This document shows positions 26,488 to 36,129 of a stretch of 64,000 nucleotides of DNA, one piece after another; within the stretch, counting starts at the first letter, position 1, and the number at the start of each line of letters is the position of its first letter. The DNA comes from Nitrosomonas sp. Is35 (lineage in GTDB: Bacteria > Pseudomonadota > Gammaproteobacteria > Burkholderiales > Nitrosomonadaceae): the NCBI RefSeq assembly GCF_033063295.1, contig NZ_JAWJZH010000001.1, positions 310,001 to 374,000 of the forward strand, in the 5' to 3' direction. Made by a program: the position numbers and the translations under genes. The notes beneath the pieces were generated by a model that saw only the letters and a list, made by a program, of their open reading frames with translations, was not told the origin of the DNA and did no database searches.

Positions 26488-27168
26488 TCAAACGCGGGTT
26501 TTTGCAAGGACGTCATTATACCAGGAGAGCACTGCATCTTGCGCCTGGGATATGGTCAATGAAGTCGTATCCAGCAATTTGGCATCAATCCCTTGTTGCA
26601 AAGGCGCGATGCTGCGATTGCTGTCACGTTCATCCCGTTTCTGGATGTCCTGCAATAAGTCGGCGATATTAGCACTCATTCCTTTCTCTATCAACTGCTT
26701 ATGCCGTCTTTGCGCACGTACTTTCGCACTGGCGGTTAAATAAATTTTAAGAATGGCATCGGGAAAGATAACGGAACCCATATCACGTCCATCCGCCACC
26801 AGCCCGGGCAGTTGACGAAATGCACGCTGACGCTCGGTAAGCGCGGCGCGAACCTGCGGATAAGCCGCCAGCTGGGAAGCCACGATGCCGCATTGCTCGG
26901 TACGAATAGCATTCGTGACAATTATATCGTCCAGGTAGATGTGCTCATCCTTAAAAAAGACATTCAGATGGCTGGCAATTTCCGCGACTACATTGGGATC
27001 TTGGGTATCCGTATTCAACTGTATCGTTTTCAATGCGACCAGACGGTAAAGCGCCCCGCTGTCGAGGTAATGGAAATCAAGCTTGCGAGCAACCAGCTGC
27101 GCGACAGTGCCTTTACCGGATGCAGATGGGCCATCGATGGCGATGACGGGAATCTTATTCGTATTCAT
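26488..27168 (-). CDS. cmk: Cytidylate kinase
   Basis: A 226-residue P-loop kinase. The phosphate-binding loop GPSASGKGT lies at about residues 12-20, followed by the YLDSGALYR substrate motif; the VVADGRDMGSVIFPDA stretch (GRDMGSV in place of GRDIGTV) and the RDERDSNRSIAPL lid motif are also present. It phosphorylates CMP and dCMP in nucleotide recycling in the cytosol. It lies 39 bases after aroA on the same strand, and aroA-cmk-rpsA is a conserved block. Nothing odd was seen. Confidence 0.96.
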   Translation of the reverse strand: MNTNKIPVIAIDGPSASGKGTVAQLVARKLDFHYLDSGALYRLVALKTIQLNTDTQDPNVVAEIASHLNVFFKDEHIYLDDIIVTNAIRTEQCGIVASQLAAYPQVRAALTERQRAFRQLPGLVADGRDMGSVIFPDAILKIYLTASAKVRAQRRHKQLIEKGMSANIADLLQDIQKRDERDSNRSIAPLQQGIDAKLLDTTSLTISQAQDAVLSWYNDVLAKTRV

Positions 27169-27207
27169 GCAACAGTTTTGTTATGAATTAAATGAGCGGG
27201 GTGCAGA

Positions 27208-28515
27208 TTATTTCATTTCAGGGTGAATTATTTGTGAAAATTTCTCAAAATAATCAGGAAATGTTTTGGCAACGCAGCCGGGATCGTTAATCCGCACCGG
27301 TGCTCCCAAGGACGCCAAAGCAAAGCACATGGCCATGCGGTGATCGTCATAGGTATCGATTGCCGCATGGGGAGTTAAGCCATGTACGGGCGGTGTGATG
27401 CGCAGATAATCCGCGCCTTCTTCCACAATCGCGCCTAGTTTACGCAATTCTGTTGACATGGCGGCGAGACGATCCGTTTCTTTCAAACGCCAGCTGGCAA
27501 TATTGCGTAACGTGCTGGTACCTTCAGCGAATAACGCTGTGACAGCCAGTGTCATAGCCGCATCGGGAATATGGTTGCAATCCAGATCGATAGCGCGAAG
27601 AGATTTTCCCTTGTTGCTGACTTCAAGCCAATTTTCTCCCATCGATATGTCTGCACCCATCCGTTCGAGTGCTGCAGCAAACCGGATATCCCCTTGCGTA
27701 CTGTCGCGGCCCACGCCTTGGACGCGAACCGGACCATGCCCGATCGCACCGGCTGCCAGGAAATATGAAGCGGACGATGCATCGCCTTCGACAAAAATGT
27801 GGCCGGGGCTACGGTATTTTTGTTGCGCCGGTATGATGAATTGCTGCCAGCCGGAATGCTCGACCTGAACGCCGAAATGCTGCATTTGCGCCAGTGTTAA
27901 TTCAATATAGGGCTGGGAAATAAGCGTGCCGGATACATTGATGATGGATTTTTTTCCGCTTAATGGCAGTGCCATGAGCAATCCGGTAAGAAACTGACTG
28001 GAAACATCGCCTTTGACTGTCACGGTTTGAGTGTCAGTCTGGTCAAGCGGCGCAGCCGGTCTGATCTCTACGGGAGGAAAGCCGGGATTGCCCAGGTAAT
28101 GGATGTCTGCGCCCAATTGCCGCAAAGCATCGACCAAGTCCGCAATCGGCCGTTCATGCATACGCGGCACGCCGGATAAACGATAATGCCCATGCACCAA
28201 AGATAATACCGCCACCAGAGGGCGGAAAGCAGTACCGGCATTGCCGAGAAATAGGTCGGCATCTTTGACCGGGAATACGCCTTCTCCTCCAGCGATTGTG
28301 TAATCATTATTGCCTGTGTGCGTGATGGGCACACCCAAGCGGGTAAGTGCATCCAGCATGCGGGCGGTGTCGTCGGAAGCCAATAAGTCATGAATTTCCG
28401 TGGCGCCTTCCGCCAATGCAGCAAGCAAAAGAATGCGATTCGAGATACTCTTTGATCCGGGTAATTGCACGGTGCCTTGAGCATTCTTGGCAAATGGGAG
28501 GTCAAGCCATTCCAT
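27208..28515 (-). CDS. aroA: 3-phosphoshikimate 1-carboxyvinyltransferase (EPSP synthase)
   Basis: A 435-residue protein with the two-domain EPSP synthase layout: [16 protein letters not shown] near the N-terminus, the PEP-binding [11 protein letters not shown] motif (about residues 90-100), the [17 protein letters not shown] and [14 protein letters not shown] segments, and the [11 protein letters not shown] motif near the C-terminus. The Gly-Thr-Ala arrangement and sequence style place it in the class I enzymes of proteobacteria. It transfers the enolpyruvyl group of PEP to shikimate 3-phosphate in aromatic amino acid synthesis. It is the first gene of the aroA-cmk-rpsA-ihfB run. Confidence 0.96.
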   Translation of the reverse strand: MEWLDLPFAKNAQGTVQLPGSKSISNRILLLAALAEGATEIHDLLASDDTARMLDALTRLGVPITHTGNNDYTIAGGEGVFPVKDADLFLGNAGTAFRPLVAVLSLVHGHYRLSGVPRMHERPIADLVDALRQLGADIHYLGNPGFPPVEIRPAAPLDQTDTQTVTVKGDVSSQFLTGLLMALPLSGKKSIINVSGTLISQPYIELTLAQMQHFGVQVEHSGWQQFIIPAQQKYRSPGHIFVEGDASSASYFLAAGAIGHGPVRVQGVGRDSTQGDIRFAAALERMGADISMGENWLEVSNKGKSLRAIDLDCNHIPDAAMTLAVTALFAEGTSTLRNIASWRLKETDRLAAMSTELRKLGAIVEEGADYLRITPPVHGLTPHAAIDTYDDHRMAMCFALASLGAPVRINDPGCVAKTFPDYFEKFSQIIHPEMK

Positions 28516-28719
28516 GGTCGTATACGGTAGTAAAAAGTGTTAGATGATATCCCATAAAGATAGCCGGAACGTAATTTTATTGATTCTTGGGGAGTGTCTG
28601 CTCAATGGAAATTGTTTGGATAGATTTATTGCATTTGGAAAAATCTTTATTAAACTATCGCGTTTGAGGTAATCTATCTTTTTTACAAAAAAGACACTTT
28701 ATATAAAAGAGGTTGATGA

Positions 28720-28968
28720 ATGGAAGATGCAGAAATTGTTTTAATGTTTTCTTTGCTAATGATCCCCGTGGCTATCTGGTTGCAGTTGTGGGTAAAGAAT
28801 CGTAGAGAGAGACGCAGAAATGAAATGGGTGAGGAAGAGTTTGAGAATACGGCACGAGCATTCGGATCGATTATTCTTGAGGGTACGGCGATTGTAGGCG
28901 GACTCATCATGATTATCATGGGTTCCAGCGGTGTACTCAAATACGTCCTTAACTTTTATAGCGCATAA
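28720..28968 (+). CDS. Small two-helix membrane protein, unknown function
   Basis: An 82-residue protein. Two hydrophobic helices (about residues 6-25 and 50-70, the second Gly/Ile/Met-rich: GTAIVGGLIMIIMG) flank a strongly charged middle (KNRRERRRNEMGEEEFEN). By the positive-inside rule that charged loop should face the cytoplasm. An AGAGG ribosome binding site lies about 10 bases before the ATG, and a strong terminator follows 25 bases after the stop, so it appears to be a real single-gene unit between the divergent aroA (-) and the end of topB (-). No known family was recognised. Confidence 0.65.
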   Translation: MEDAEIVLMFSLLMIPVAIWLQLWVKNRRERRRNEMGEEEFENTARAFGSIILEGTAIVGGLIMIIMGSSGVLKYVLNFYSA

Positions 28969-28992
28969 AAACCGTATTGGAAGTATTAATTG

Positions 28993-29031
28993 TCCGGGTC
29001 ATTAGCGCATGCTGATGCCCGGAAATTTTTT
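28993..29031 (+). terminator. Intrinsic terminator after the small membrane protein
   Basis: A 13-bp stem with one unpaired T (28993-29006 with 29011-29023) closes a GCAT loop and is followed by AA and six T. It is a textbook intrinsic terminator on the plus strand and supports the small upstream gene being transcribed. Confidence 0.85.
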
Positions 29032-29092
29032 GTCACTTACTTTCCGATGGGCTGGCGGGCGGATATTAAACCAACGCTGCACGCCCTATACA

Positions 29093-31609
29093 TCATGAGG
29101 TTGTACTGTCGGCCGCTGGGGTTTCCGCTTGCTTCGTTTTAGATTTTGTTCCAGTTGCTTTCTTGGGCGCTTTCTGCTCAAACTCGAAACCTATTTTTCC
29201 ATCCGTATTTCTGACCAAATAGGCTGAGAAAGGCTTACCTTTCTTGGAGATGAATTTGGTCAGCAGATCAGTTCTTCCGGTTTCCAGCAGTTTGGTGATT
29301 TGTTCCTGCTCTATCGGGCGTTCAAGGATGATTTTGCCGGTTTTAAAGTCGCAGGTACGGTTAGCGCCGGTAGATTTTTCGCAAACATACTGTAAGCCGT
29401 GTTCATACACTGCATGACTGCATTTTGGACACTTGCCCAAGGGTGTTTGGCCGCTGAAATCGACTTCTTCATGATTGTCATTATTGTTGCCAAAATCAAA
29501 TTTCATCTCAAATGTGTCGGTGAGTTTGATCATGGCATTGAACAGCTGACCCATTTTGCTCCGGAAGCCCTGTAGTGGCCCGACTTCCCGCTGGGTAATG
29601 AGCGTTTCCATCTCTTCTACTTCAAACTGACGGCCCGCCAGAATTTTCCATAGCGCGAAGTCGCATTTCTGGCATTGAAACTTTTTATAGGTTTCATGCA
29701 CGGTTCCGCCACATTTGGGGCATGGGGATTGGAGGGTTGCGAAGTCTCCCGCAATGGTTTCGCCGCGATGCGTTTTGGCTTGTTCCACGATATGCCGTGT
29801 CATTTCGGCAATTTTTTCCATGAATGCGGTGCGTTTAAGATTGCCCTGCTCAATTTGGCGCAGCTGGGATTCCCAGTTGCCGGTTAACTCAGGTGAAATC
29901 AATTCAGGGATCTTGAGGCCGCGCAATAGCGTGATCAAGGAAAAAGCTTTCGCTGTCGGGTGCAGTTCCCGGCCCATGCGCTGGATATAATTTTCAAATA
30001 CCAATCCCTCGATAATCGCTGCCCGTGTTGCCGGAGTTCCTAAACCCTTGGCGTTCATCGCCGCACGCAGTTCTTCATCTTCTACCAGTTTGCCTGCACC
30101 TTCCATCGCGGAAAGCAGTGTCGCTTCATTGAAGCGTGCCGGTGGCCGGGTCTGATTGGCGATCATTTCGATCGCTTGGGTAGTAATGGATTCACCGGGC
30201 GTAATGGCCACGAGTGTTGTATCTTCTTCTTGATCATCCGGTTTGACAGACTTGCCGTAAACCGCTTGCCAGCCCGGATTGACCATGACCTTGCCTTCCG
30301 TTTTGAAGGGTTCATTTTCAACCCGGGTAATGCGGGTAGTGACCAGAAATTCAGCGGCAGGAAAGAAAATGGCCAAGAAACGCTTGGTGACCAAATCGTA
30401 CAGCTTGGCTTCGATTTCGTTTAACTTGGTCGGATTTAACGAGGTCGGAATGATGGCAAAGTGATCCGAGATCTTGGCGTTATTGAAGATGCGTTTGTTC
30501 GGAACAACCCAGCCGGATGCCAGAACTTGCCGGGCAAATTTGCCATAATCCGTATTTTCCAGACTGAGCAAAGTGTCTTTGACGGTGGCGATATAATCTT
30601 CCGGCAGGGCGCGTGAATCCGTACGTGGATAAGTCAGCACTTTGTGTTTCTCATACAAGGCTTGCGCTAGCCCCAGAGTCGTTTTGGCGGAAAAACCGAA
30701 ACGGCTGTTGGCATCGCGTTGCAAGCTGGTCAGGTCGTAGAGTAACGGACAGATTTCTTTGCTGGGTTTGCTTTCTTCGCTAACGTGCCCCGGTTTTCCT
30801 TGGCATTTGTCGCGAATGGCCTCAGCTTGTTTTTGTTCCCATAACCGTTCAGGCTTTGCTTCCTGGGTAGCTTTATCCTTGTTGAATTTGTCATCAAACC
30901 ATCGGCCGGTGTAAATGCCACTACTGGCTTCGAACGTGCCGTGAATCTCCCAATAATTCTGCGGCCGGAATTTTTTAATTTTTTCTTCGCGCTCGACCAG
31001 AATCGCCAGTGTGGGTGTTTGTACCCGTCCCACAGTGGTTTTGTGGAACCCGCCTTCCTGCGAGTTAAACGCAGTCATGGCGCGCGTACCGTTAATACCG
31101 ACCAGCCAATCCGATTCCGACCGGCTGACCGCCGCTTCAGCCAATGATTGCACAGCTGAGTTATCCAGTAACCGGGTGAATCCATCGCGTATGGCATCGG
31201 GGGTCATCGATTGAAGCCAGAGGCGCTTTACCGGCTTACTTGTGCCGACATGGCGCAGAATATAGTAAAAGATCAATTCGCCTTCGCGTCCCGCGTCACA
31301 GGCATTGATGAGCGTTTCGATATCCTTGCGTTTGATGAGCTTGCTGAGAAGTTTCAGCCGCGCGGAAGTTTTCTCGATCGGATTCAAATCAAAATGCGGC
31401 GGAATGACCGGCAAATTGGCAAAACTCCATTTGCCGCGCTTGACTTCATATTCTTCCGGAATGACAAGCTCAAGCAAATGACCCACCGCGGAAGAGACCA
31501 CGTATTGATCGCTCTCAAAGTAATCGGTGTGTTTGGTAAAGCCGCCCAATGCTCGCGCGATATCCGCTGCAACAGAAGGTTTTTCTGCAATGATCAGAGA
31601 TTTACTCAT
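29093..31609 (-). CDS. topB: DNA topoisomerase III
   Basis: The frame begins at 31630, but the ATG at 31609 starts the canonical SKSLIIAEKPSVAADIARAL and has a GGGAA site upstream, giving 838 residues. The TOPRIM domain (EKPS, then NACDAGREGELIF), the type IA core and the active-site tyrosine in LTYPRTDSRAL (about Tyr327) are all present. The C-terminal 230 residues add two zinc-ribbon-like units (CPKCGGTV...CQKC and CPKCSHAV...C...C) and a Lys/Thr-rich tail, so the protein is much longer than E. coli TopB (653 residues); such long forms are common in betaproteobacteria. It decatenates DNA by single-strand passage. It follows smg on the same strand. Confidence 0.93.
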   Translation of the reverse strand: MSKSLIIAEKPSVAADIARALGGFTKHTDYFESDQYVVSSAVGHLLELVIPEEYEVKRGKWSFANLPVIPPHFDLNPIEKTSARLKLLSKLIKRKDIETLINACDAGREGELIFYYILRHVGTSKPVKRLWLQSMTPDAIRDGFTRLLDNSAVQSLAEAAVSRSESDWLVGINGTRAMTAFNSQEGGFHKTTVGRVQTPTLAILVEREEKIKKFRPQNYWEIHGTFEASSGIYTGRWFDDKFNKDKATQEAKPERLWEQKQAEAIRDKCQGKPGHVSEESKPSKEICPLLYDLTSLQRDANSRFGFSAKTTLGLAQALYEKHKVLTYPRTDSRALPEDYIATVKDTLLSLENTDYGKFARQVLASGWVVPNKRIFNNAKISDHFAIIPTSLNPTKLNEIEAKLYDLVTKRFLAIFFPAAEFLVTTRITRVENEPFKTEGKVMVNPGWQAVYGKSVKPDDQEEDTTLVAITPGESITTQAIEMIANQTRPPARFNEATLLSAMEGAGKLVEDEELRAAMNAKGLGTPATRAAIIEGLVFENYIQRMGRELHPTAKAFSLITLLRGLKIPELISPELTGNWESQLRQIEQGNLKRTAFMEKIAEMTRHIVEQAKTHRGETIAGDFATLQSPCPKCGGTVHETYKKFQCQKCDFALWKILAGRQFEVEEMETLITQREVGPLQGFRSKMGQLFNAMIKLTDTFEMKFDFGNNNDNHEEVDFSGQTPLGKCPKCSHAVYEHGLQYVCEKSTGANRTCDFKTGKIILERPIEQEQITKLLETGRTDLLTKFISKKGKPFSAYLVRNTDGKIGFEFEQKAPKKATGTKSKTKQAETPAADSTTS

Positions 31610-31772
31610 TGATTTCCCGAAAGAAATCATTCGCCGGTACTGTGTTTCCCAGCCTTTGGGTTATTTGATGTATCAGGGTTGCAAACATGGTCAGAATTTA
31701 ATGAGTGTATTGGAGGTATTCACTCCGGCAGCCATTGCGTTAGATGCGGCTTAATATGAAATGGATTTTTTC

Positions 31773-32231
31773 TTAGTGCCGGTAATGCGAATCGCTGACA
31801 ATCAGCAATTTCTCAAGAACAGCATCATCAGTCAGCTGATTTTGAATCCAAAGTTCGGTTAAAACAATCAGTTTGATTTTTTCCAAACTGGAGGAATTTT
31901 CATCCATGGCTAATACACGGTCGATTAACAATTCCCGTTGTAACGGGTTAATGATGCGAGCTTGCTCCAGGAAGAAAATAAATCCCCGCCCTTCGGTGTC
32001 GATTCTTTCCATTTCATAGTCGGTATAGCAGCGGAAAGAGTCGTTTTCGGCGAAGCTGGCAGGATAACTGCCAATATCATGGCGTTCGAGTTCCGAGAGC
32101 CAATTCAAGGTCTCATGAATATCCTCGTCGGCGAATCCGGCCATAGTCAGTTTGCGCGTCAATGTCGCAGAATCCGGATAGCTGCCCGAGTCAAAGAAAT
32201 TTTCAAATAAATAAACGAGTATGTCGAACAT
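31773..32231 (-). CDS. smg: Smg/DUF494 family protein
   Basis: A 152-residue acidic protein with the DUF494 start (MFDILVYLFENFFDS) and the family end with ELWIQNQ and acidic helices. The biochemical role of Smg is not known. The gene is regularly found beside dprA in proteobacteria, as here: dprA ends 55 bases upstream and topB follows 163 bases downstream. The family assignment is by recognisable N-terminal sequence and by this gene order. Confidence 0.9.
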   Translation of the reverse strand: MFDILVYLFENFFDSGSYPDSATLTRKLTMAGFADEDIHETLNWLSELERHDIGSYPASFAENDSFRCYTDYEMERIDTEGRGFIFFLEQARIINPLQRELLIDRVLAMDENSSSLEKIKLIVLTELWIQNQLTDDAVLEKLLIVSDSHYRH

Positions 32232-32286
32232 AATTGTGTCTAAAAAAGCGAGTATGTTTACAGATCAGTGCTTCCGGTTAATGCCA

Positions 32287-33393
32287 TCACATCGATTGAA
32301 TCCGCTGGTAACATCCTCCCGGCAAACTGCTGATCTGACCGTCAAGCTCGAGCGTTAATAGCATGGCTGATACAACCTCAGCCGTCAAGCCACTGCGCGA
32401 ACAGAGCGTATCAATATCAACGACATCATAACCTAGGTGTTTGAGTAATACCGTGTTTTCAGCTGGCTTTGCGGCAGAAAATTCTTTCACTGTAACGCTA
32501 TTCTCATGCCGGGTTAAGGGTAAATGATTCAATTCATCCAGAATATCCTGGGTATTTTCAACCAATTTGGCGCCTTGTTTAATCAATGCATGGCAGCCTT
32601 TTGACAGGGGTGAATGTATCGAACCCGGGATTGCCATGACTTCACGCCCTTGCTCCAATGCTTGCCGGGCTGTAATCAATGACCCGCTTTGTAATGCTGC
32701 TTCCACTACCAGACAGCCGTGACTCATACCGCTGATGATACGATTTCTGCGCGGAAAATTCCTGCCGATGGCAGGGGTACCCAGCGGAAATTCGGAGATT
32801 AATGCACCTTCTTTGGCCAGCTTGTGCGCGAGTGGATGATTCTTTGCCGGATAAACGATATCCAAGCCAGTGCCGACAACGGCAATGCTGGAGGCTAAGC
32901 CGCGCAAGCCGCCCTGGTGCGCGGCGGTATCGATGCCTAGCGCCATGCCGCTGATGATGCATAATCCGGCGTTGCTGGCGGCTTCAGAAAAAGCTTCCGC
33001 ATTCGATAAGCCCTGCGGTGTGGCGTTGCGGCTGCCGACCACGGCCAGCGCCTGGTGTTGCAGCAGCTCCCGCCGGCCTTTGAAATACAGTAGCGGGGGC
33101 GGGGCGTCAATATTGAGTAACTGCGCCGGGTAATCGGAATCGGCCAAAGTGATGACCGCGTTGACAGGGTCCTCCAGCCAGCGGAACACGGCGGCGATTT
33201 TGTGTTGCTCGGCACCTTGCGAGATGCGCTGCGCGACGGTTTTTTTTACGATGCGCTCCAATGCGCTCATATGCGCGGACAGGATGGCTGCAGGACTGCC
33301 AAAAGCGATCAGAAGTCTGCGGATGGACTCGCCACCCAGGCCGTCGATCAGATTAAGACTTAGCCATGCTTCAAGATCCGGTGCATGTTTCAT
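32287..33393 (-). CDS. dprA: DNA-processing protein DprA
   Basis: A 368-residue protein. The central Rossmann-like fold has the signature AVVGSRNATPQGLSNAEAFS and the GMALGIDTAAHQGGL and FPRRNRIISGMS motifs of DprA/Smf. An N-terminal helical part (about 1-75) and a C-terminal winged-helix-like part (about 300-368, with LCSRSGLTAEVVSAMLLTLE) complete the standard form. DprA loads RecA onto incoming single-stranded DNA during natural transformation. It lies between a LysM gene and smg in the conserved LysM-dprA-smg-topB order, divergent from def-fmt-rsmB. Confidence 0.95.
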   Translation of the reverse strand: MKHAPDLEAWLSLNLIDGLGGESIRRLLIAFGSPAAILSAHMSALERIVKKTVAQRISQGAEQHKIAAVFRWLEDPVNAVITLADSDYPAQLLNIDAPPPLLYFKGRRELLQHQALAVVGSRNATPQGLSNAEAFSEAASNAGLCIISGMALGIDTAAHQGGLRGLASSIAVVGTGLDIVYPAKNHPLAHKLAKEGALISEFPLGTPAIGRNFPRRNRIISGMSHGCLVVEAALQSGSLITARQALEQGREVMAIPGSIHSPLSKGCHALIKQGAKLVENTQDILDELNHLPLTRHENSVTVKEFSAAKPAENTVLLKHLGYDVVDIDTLCSRSGLTAEVVSAMLLTLELDGQISSLPGGCYQRIQSM

Positions 33394-33410
33394 GACGATA
33401 CGAATTAATT

Positions 33411-34448
33411 TCAGGGTGTTTTGACAGCGTCCAATACTTTGATGGATTGTGTGCTTTGTACCACCAGTGCGTAGGCTATTTTCTCAAAGACGCGGAAAAC
33501 GAATACCAATCCGGTTCTTTCATCAGGTAATTGCACCATTTGCCCTTTGAGCGACTTGGCTTGACTTCTCCGGTAGATAGCCAGAACATGCCCCATTTCC
33601 AGGCCATCCAACCCACCTTTGTTGAGTGTGACAATATCGCCTCGGCCGATCTCGGAGACGCCGCCATACACCGAAATAATTCTGCCATTGAGCGAAAAAT
33701 CCGGTGCATGCGGAGCGTAGTTATTGAAGATAGTATCGGGCGCCGGAACTAAACGATCGCCTTTCAGGATTTCTTCCGAAGCGTGCGTGATGATGACCGT
33801 GCTGACATCCGAGAAAGCATTCACTTTGGCATTGCCCAGGTAGGTTGCTTCAAAACCGAGAACAGCGCCTTTTTGATCGGGGTCCTTCAGTGCTTTGCCA
33901 GGACGGAAAACTTGCCATGCCGAACCTTTATCTTTAGGCAGTTCGCTGACATAAGCGATATTGCCTGTGCTCAAAGCTACCCGGCCCTCGCTTGAGCCTA
34001 ATATATACGGTGCATTGTCGAGGCCGTCTTTTTCGATGACGAGCGGCTGGCTCAGGAAAGGTTCGATTGCCGCTGCCGGGATGCTAGGAATTGCCGCAGT
34101 GCCGGATTGTTCCGTACGGATTTTCGGTGATAATTTAACGGTTCTTACACCGTATTCATCGTCCTCCGAAAGGCGTAAGCGGACTCCATGCAGTGTTTTC
34201 TCCAGTATGACAACATCGCCGGGGTAAATCTTGTGCGGATTCTTTACCTGCGCGCGATTGAGTCCCCAGATTTCCGGCCAGCGCCAAGGATCTTTCAAAA
34301 ACCGGGAAGCAATTCCCCATAGCGTATCGCCCGGCACGACCACATGATGATCGGGCGTGTCACTACGCAATTCGATCTCTTGAGCCTTTATTGACGTGAC
34401 GGAAAGCAGGCCCAGAAATAAAATCATAGTTATAATAAGCTTTCGCAT
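33411..34448 (-). CDS. LysM-domain secreted protein
   Basis: The frame could begin at GTG 34460, but the ATG at 34448 starts a better signal peptide (MRKLIITMILFLGLLSVTSIKA) and is used here (345 residues). One LysM peptidoglycan-binding domain lies just after the signal (about residues 35-85: VPGDTLWGIASRFLKDPWRW and IYPGDVVIL). The remaining 260 residues are a beta-rich region of unknown fold. The protein should be periplasmic and bound to the cell wall. The gene is divergent from def with about 96 bases between them, and precedes dprA by 17 bases, an order common in betaproteobacteria. Confidence 0.85.
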   Translation of the reverse strand: MRKLIITMILFLGLLSVTSIKAQEIELRSDTPDHHVVVPGDTLWGIASRFLKDPWRWPEIWGLNRAQVKNPHKIYPGDVVILEKTLHGVRLRLSEDDEYGVRTVKLSPKIRTEQSGTAAIPSIPAAAIEPFLSQPLVIEKDGLDNAPYILGSSEGRVALSTGNIAYVSELPKDKGSAWQVFRPGKALKDPDQKGAVLGFEATYLGNAKVNAFSDVSTVIITHASEEILKGDRLVPAPDTIFNNYAPHAPDFSLNGRIISVYGGVSEIGRGDIVTLNKGGLDGLEMGHVLAIYRRSQAKSLKGQMVQLPDERTGLVFVFRVFEKIAYALVVQSTQSIKVLDAVKTP

Positions 34449-34544
34449 GGATGATCTCACAGGCAGTGATAACGCATACAGAATGATTGGTTAATGATAC
34501 GGTCTAAATGCGAAATTGGGTTTGTTAAACTACACATTTTTTTC

Positions 34545-35048
34545 ATGGCTATTCTAAAAATACTACAATATCCGGATGAAAGGCTACATACTGTAGCGAT
34601 TCCCGTAGCACAAGTCACGGATGAAATCCGTTCGCTGATAAAAGATATGACTGAAACGATGTACGCTGCGCCCGGTATCGGGTTGGCCGCTACTCAAGTG
34701 GATGTGCACGAGCGCATTATTGTGATCGATACATCGGAAACTCGCGATGAATTGCTCGTATTGATCAATCCGGAAATTATCGCCAGTAACGGCCTATCGG
34801 ACTATGAGGAAGGTTGCTTGTCAGTACCCGGCATCTATGGGAAAGTGCGGCGCGCCGAATCTGTGACTGTGAAAGCGCTGAATGCGCAAGGCGAATCCTT
34901 TGTTCTGGATGCCGATGGATTATTGGCAGTATGTATTCAACACGAGATGGATCACTTGGCGGGAAAAGTGTTTGTGGAATACTGGTCAAAGCTCAAGCAA
35001 ACGCGCACGTTGGCTAAATTAAAGAAAAAACAGCGCAGCACCATGTAG
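34545..35048 (+). CDS. def: Peptide deformylase
   Basis: The frame begins at 34494, but the family N-terminus [14 protein letters not shown] starts at ATG 34545, giving the usual 167 residues. All three metal-site motifs are present: [18 protein letters not shown] and [12 protein letters not shown]. The enzyme removes the formyl group from the N-terminal methionine of new proteins, using Fe2+ or Zn2+ held by the Cys and two His residues. It starts the def-fmt-rsmB run, a conserved translation-related block. A clear ribosome binding site is not visible before this ATG. Confidence 0.95.
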   Translation: MAILKILQYPDERLHTVAIPVAQVTDEIRSLIKDMTETMYAAPGIGLAATQVDVHERIIVIDTSETRDELLVLINPEIIASNGLSDYEEGCLSVPGIYGKVRRAESVTVKALNAQGESFVLDADGLLAVCIQHEMDHLAGKVFVEYWSKLKQTRTLAKLKKKQRSTM

Positions 35049-35169
35049 CGGGTGCATGTTGGCATAAAATAAAGCTGTGCGCTGCATCCGGATCTTCTGA
35101 ATCACTAATCCGATTCATTGGTACGATTGAATCCCGTCACCCCAATTAACAAGTAATCGATGCGCTAGC

Positions 35170-36129
35170 ATGAAAATCATATTTGCTGGAACCCCTGTCT
35201 TTGCCGCGACGGCGCTGGATGCGCTGATTCACGCAGGGTATGAGATTGTCATGGTGTTGACCCAGCCGGACCGCCCTGCGGGCAGAGGAATGAAAGCTGC
35301 CGCCAGCGCCGTTAAATTGCTGGCCGAACAACATCATCTGGCATTATTGCAACCCTTGACCCTGAAAACTGATGGCATACAACAGCAATTGCAGGCACTG
35401 CACGCGGATGTGATGGTTGTGGCGGCGTATGGATTGATTTTGCCGCAGGCGGTACTCGATATTCCCCGTCTGGGATGCTTGAATATTCATGCTTCGCTAT
35501 TGCCGCGCTGGCGGGGTGCCGCGCCGATTCAACGCGCCATTCTGGCGGGTGATCGCGAGACCGGTATCACCATCATGCAGATGGATGCCGGATTGGATAC
35601 GGGTGATATTTTGTTAATGCACAATGTGGAGATTACGCCGGACGATACTACGCAATCGCTGCACGATAAATTAAGTGTGTGCGGCGCGCGAAGCATCGTT
35701 GAGGCGCTGACGCTGCTGCCTCAGGAAAAACTGGCTCCCGTGCTGCAAGACGAGACGCAAGCCTGCTACGCCGCCAAGATAACCAAAGCCGAAGCGGAAA
35801 TTGATTGGCGGCACAGCGCGCAGCAGCTAGACCGGATGGTGCGGACATTTAATCCCAATCCCGGCGCCTATGCGCATTTCCGGGATATGGCGCTGAAGAT
35901 CTGGCAAGCTGAAGCGCTAGACGGAAATGCAGGAAAGCCGGGAGAAATTGTTGCGGTGGATCGTTCCGGTATCACGGTTGCCTGCGGTTCGGGTTTGTTA
36001 CGGATAGCCATGGTGCAGAAACCTGGCGGCAAGAAAATGAGCGCGGCGGATTTTCTGGCTGGCAACCCGATAGAACCTGGCGAGTGTTTTATGACTGCGC
36101 ATCATCCTGCTGCTGCATCGCATGATTAA
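35170..36129 (+). CDS. fmt: Methionyl-tRNA formyltransferase
   Basis: A 319-residue enzyme with the formyltransferase core ([20 protein letters not shown]), the folate and catalytic motif around [19 protein letters not shown] (catalytic Asn-His-Asp set), [17 protein letters not shown], and a C-terminal OB-like domain (about 205-315). It formylates initiator Met-tRNA using 10-formyl-THF. It lies 121 bases after def and its end overlaps the start of rsmB by 8 bases, which fits a single operon. Confidence 0.96.
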   Translation: MKIIFAGTPVFAATALDALIHAGYEIVMVLTQPDRPAGRGMKAAASAVKLLAEQHHLALLQPLTLKTDGIQQQLQALHADVMVVAAYGLILPQAVLDIPRLGCLNIHASLLPRWRGAAPIQRAILAGDRETGITIMQMDAGLDTGDILLMHNVEITPDDTTQSLHDKLSVCGARSIVEALTLLPQEKLAPVLQDETQACYAAKITKAEAEIDWRHSAQQLDRMVRTFNPNPGAYAHFRDMALKIWQAEALDGNAGKPGEIVAVDRSGITVACGSGLLRIAMVQKPGGKKMSAADFLAGNPIEPGECFMTAHHPAAASHD

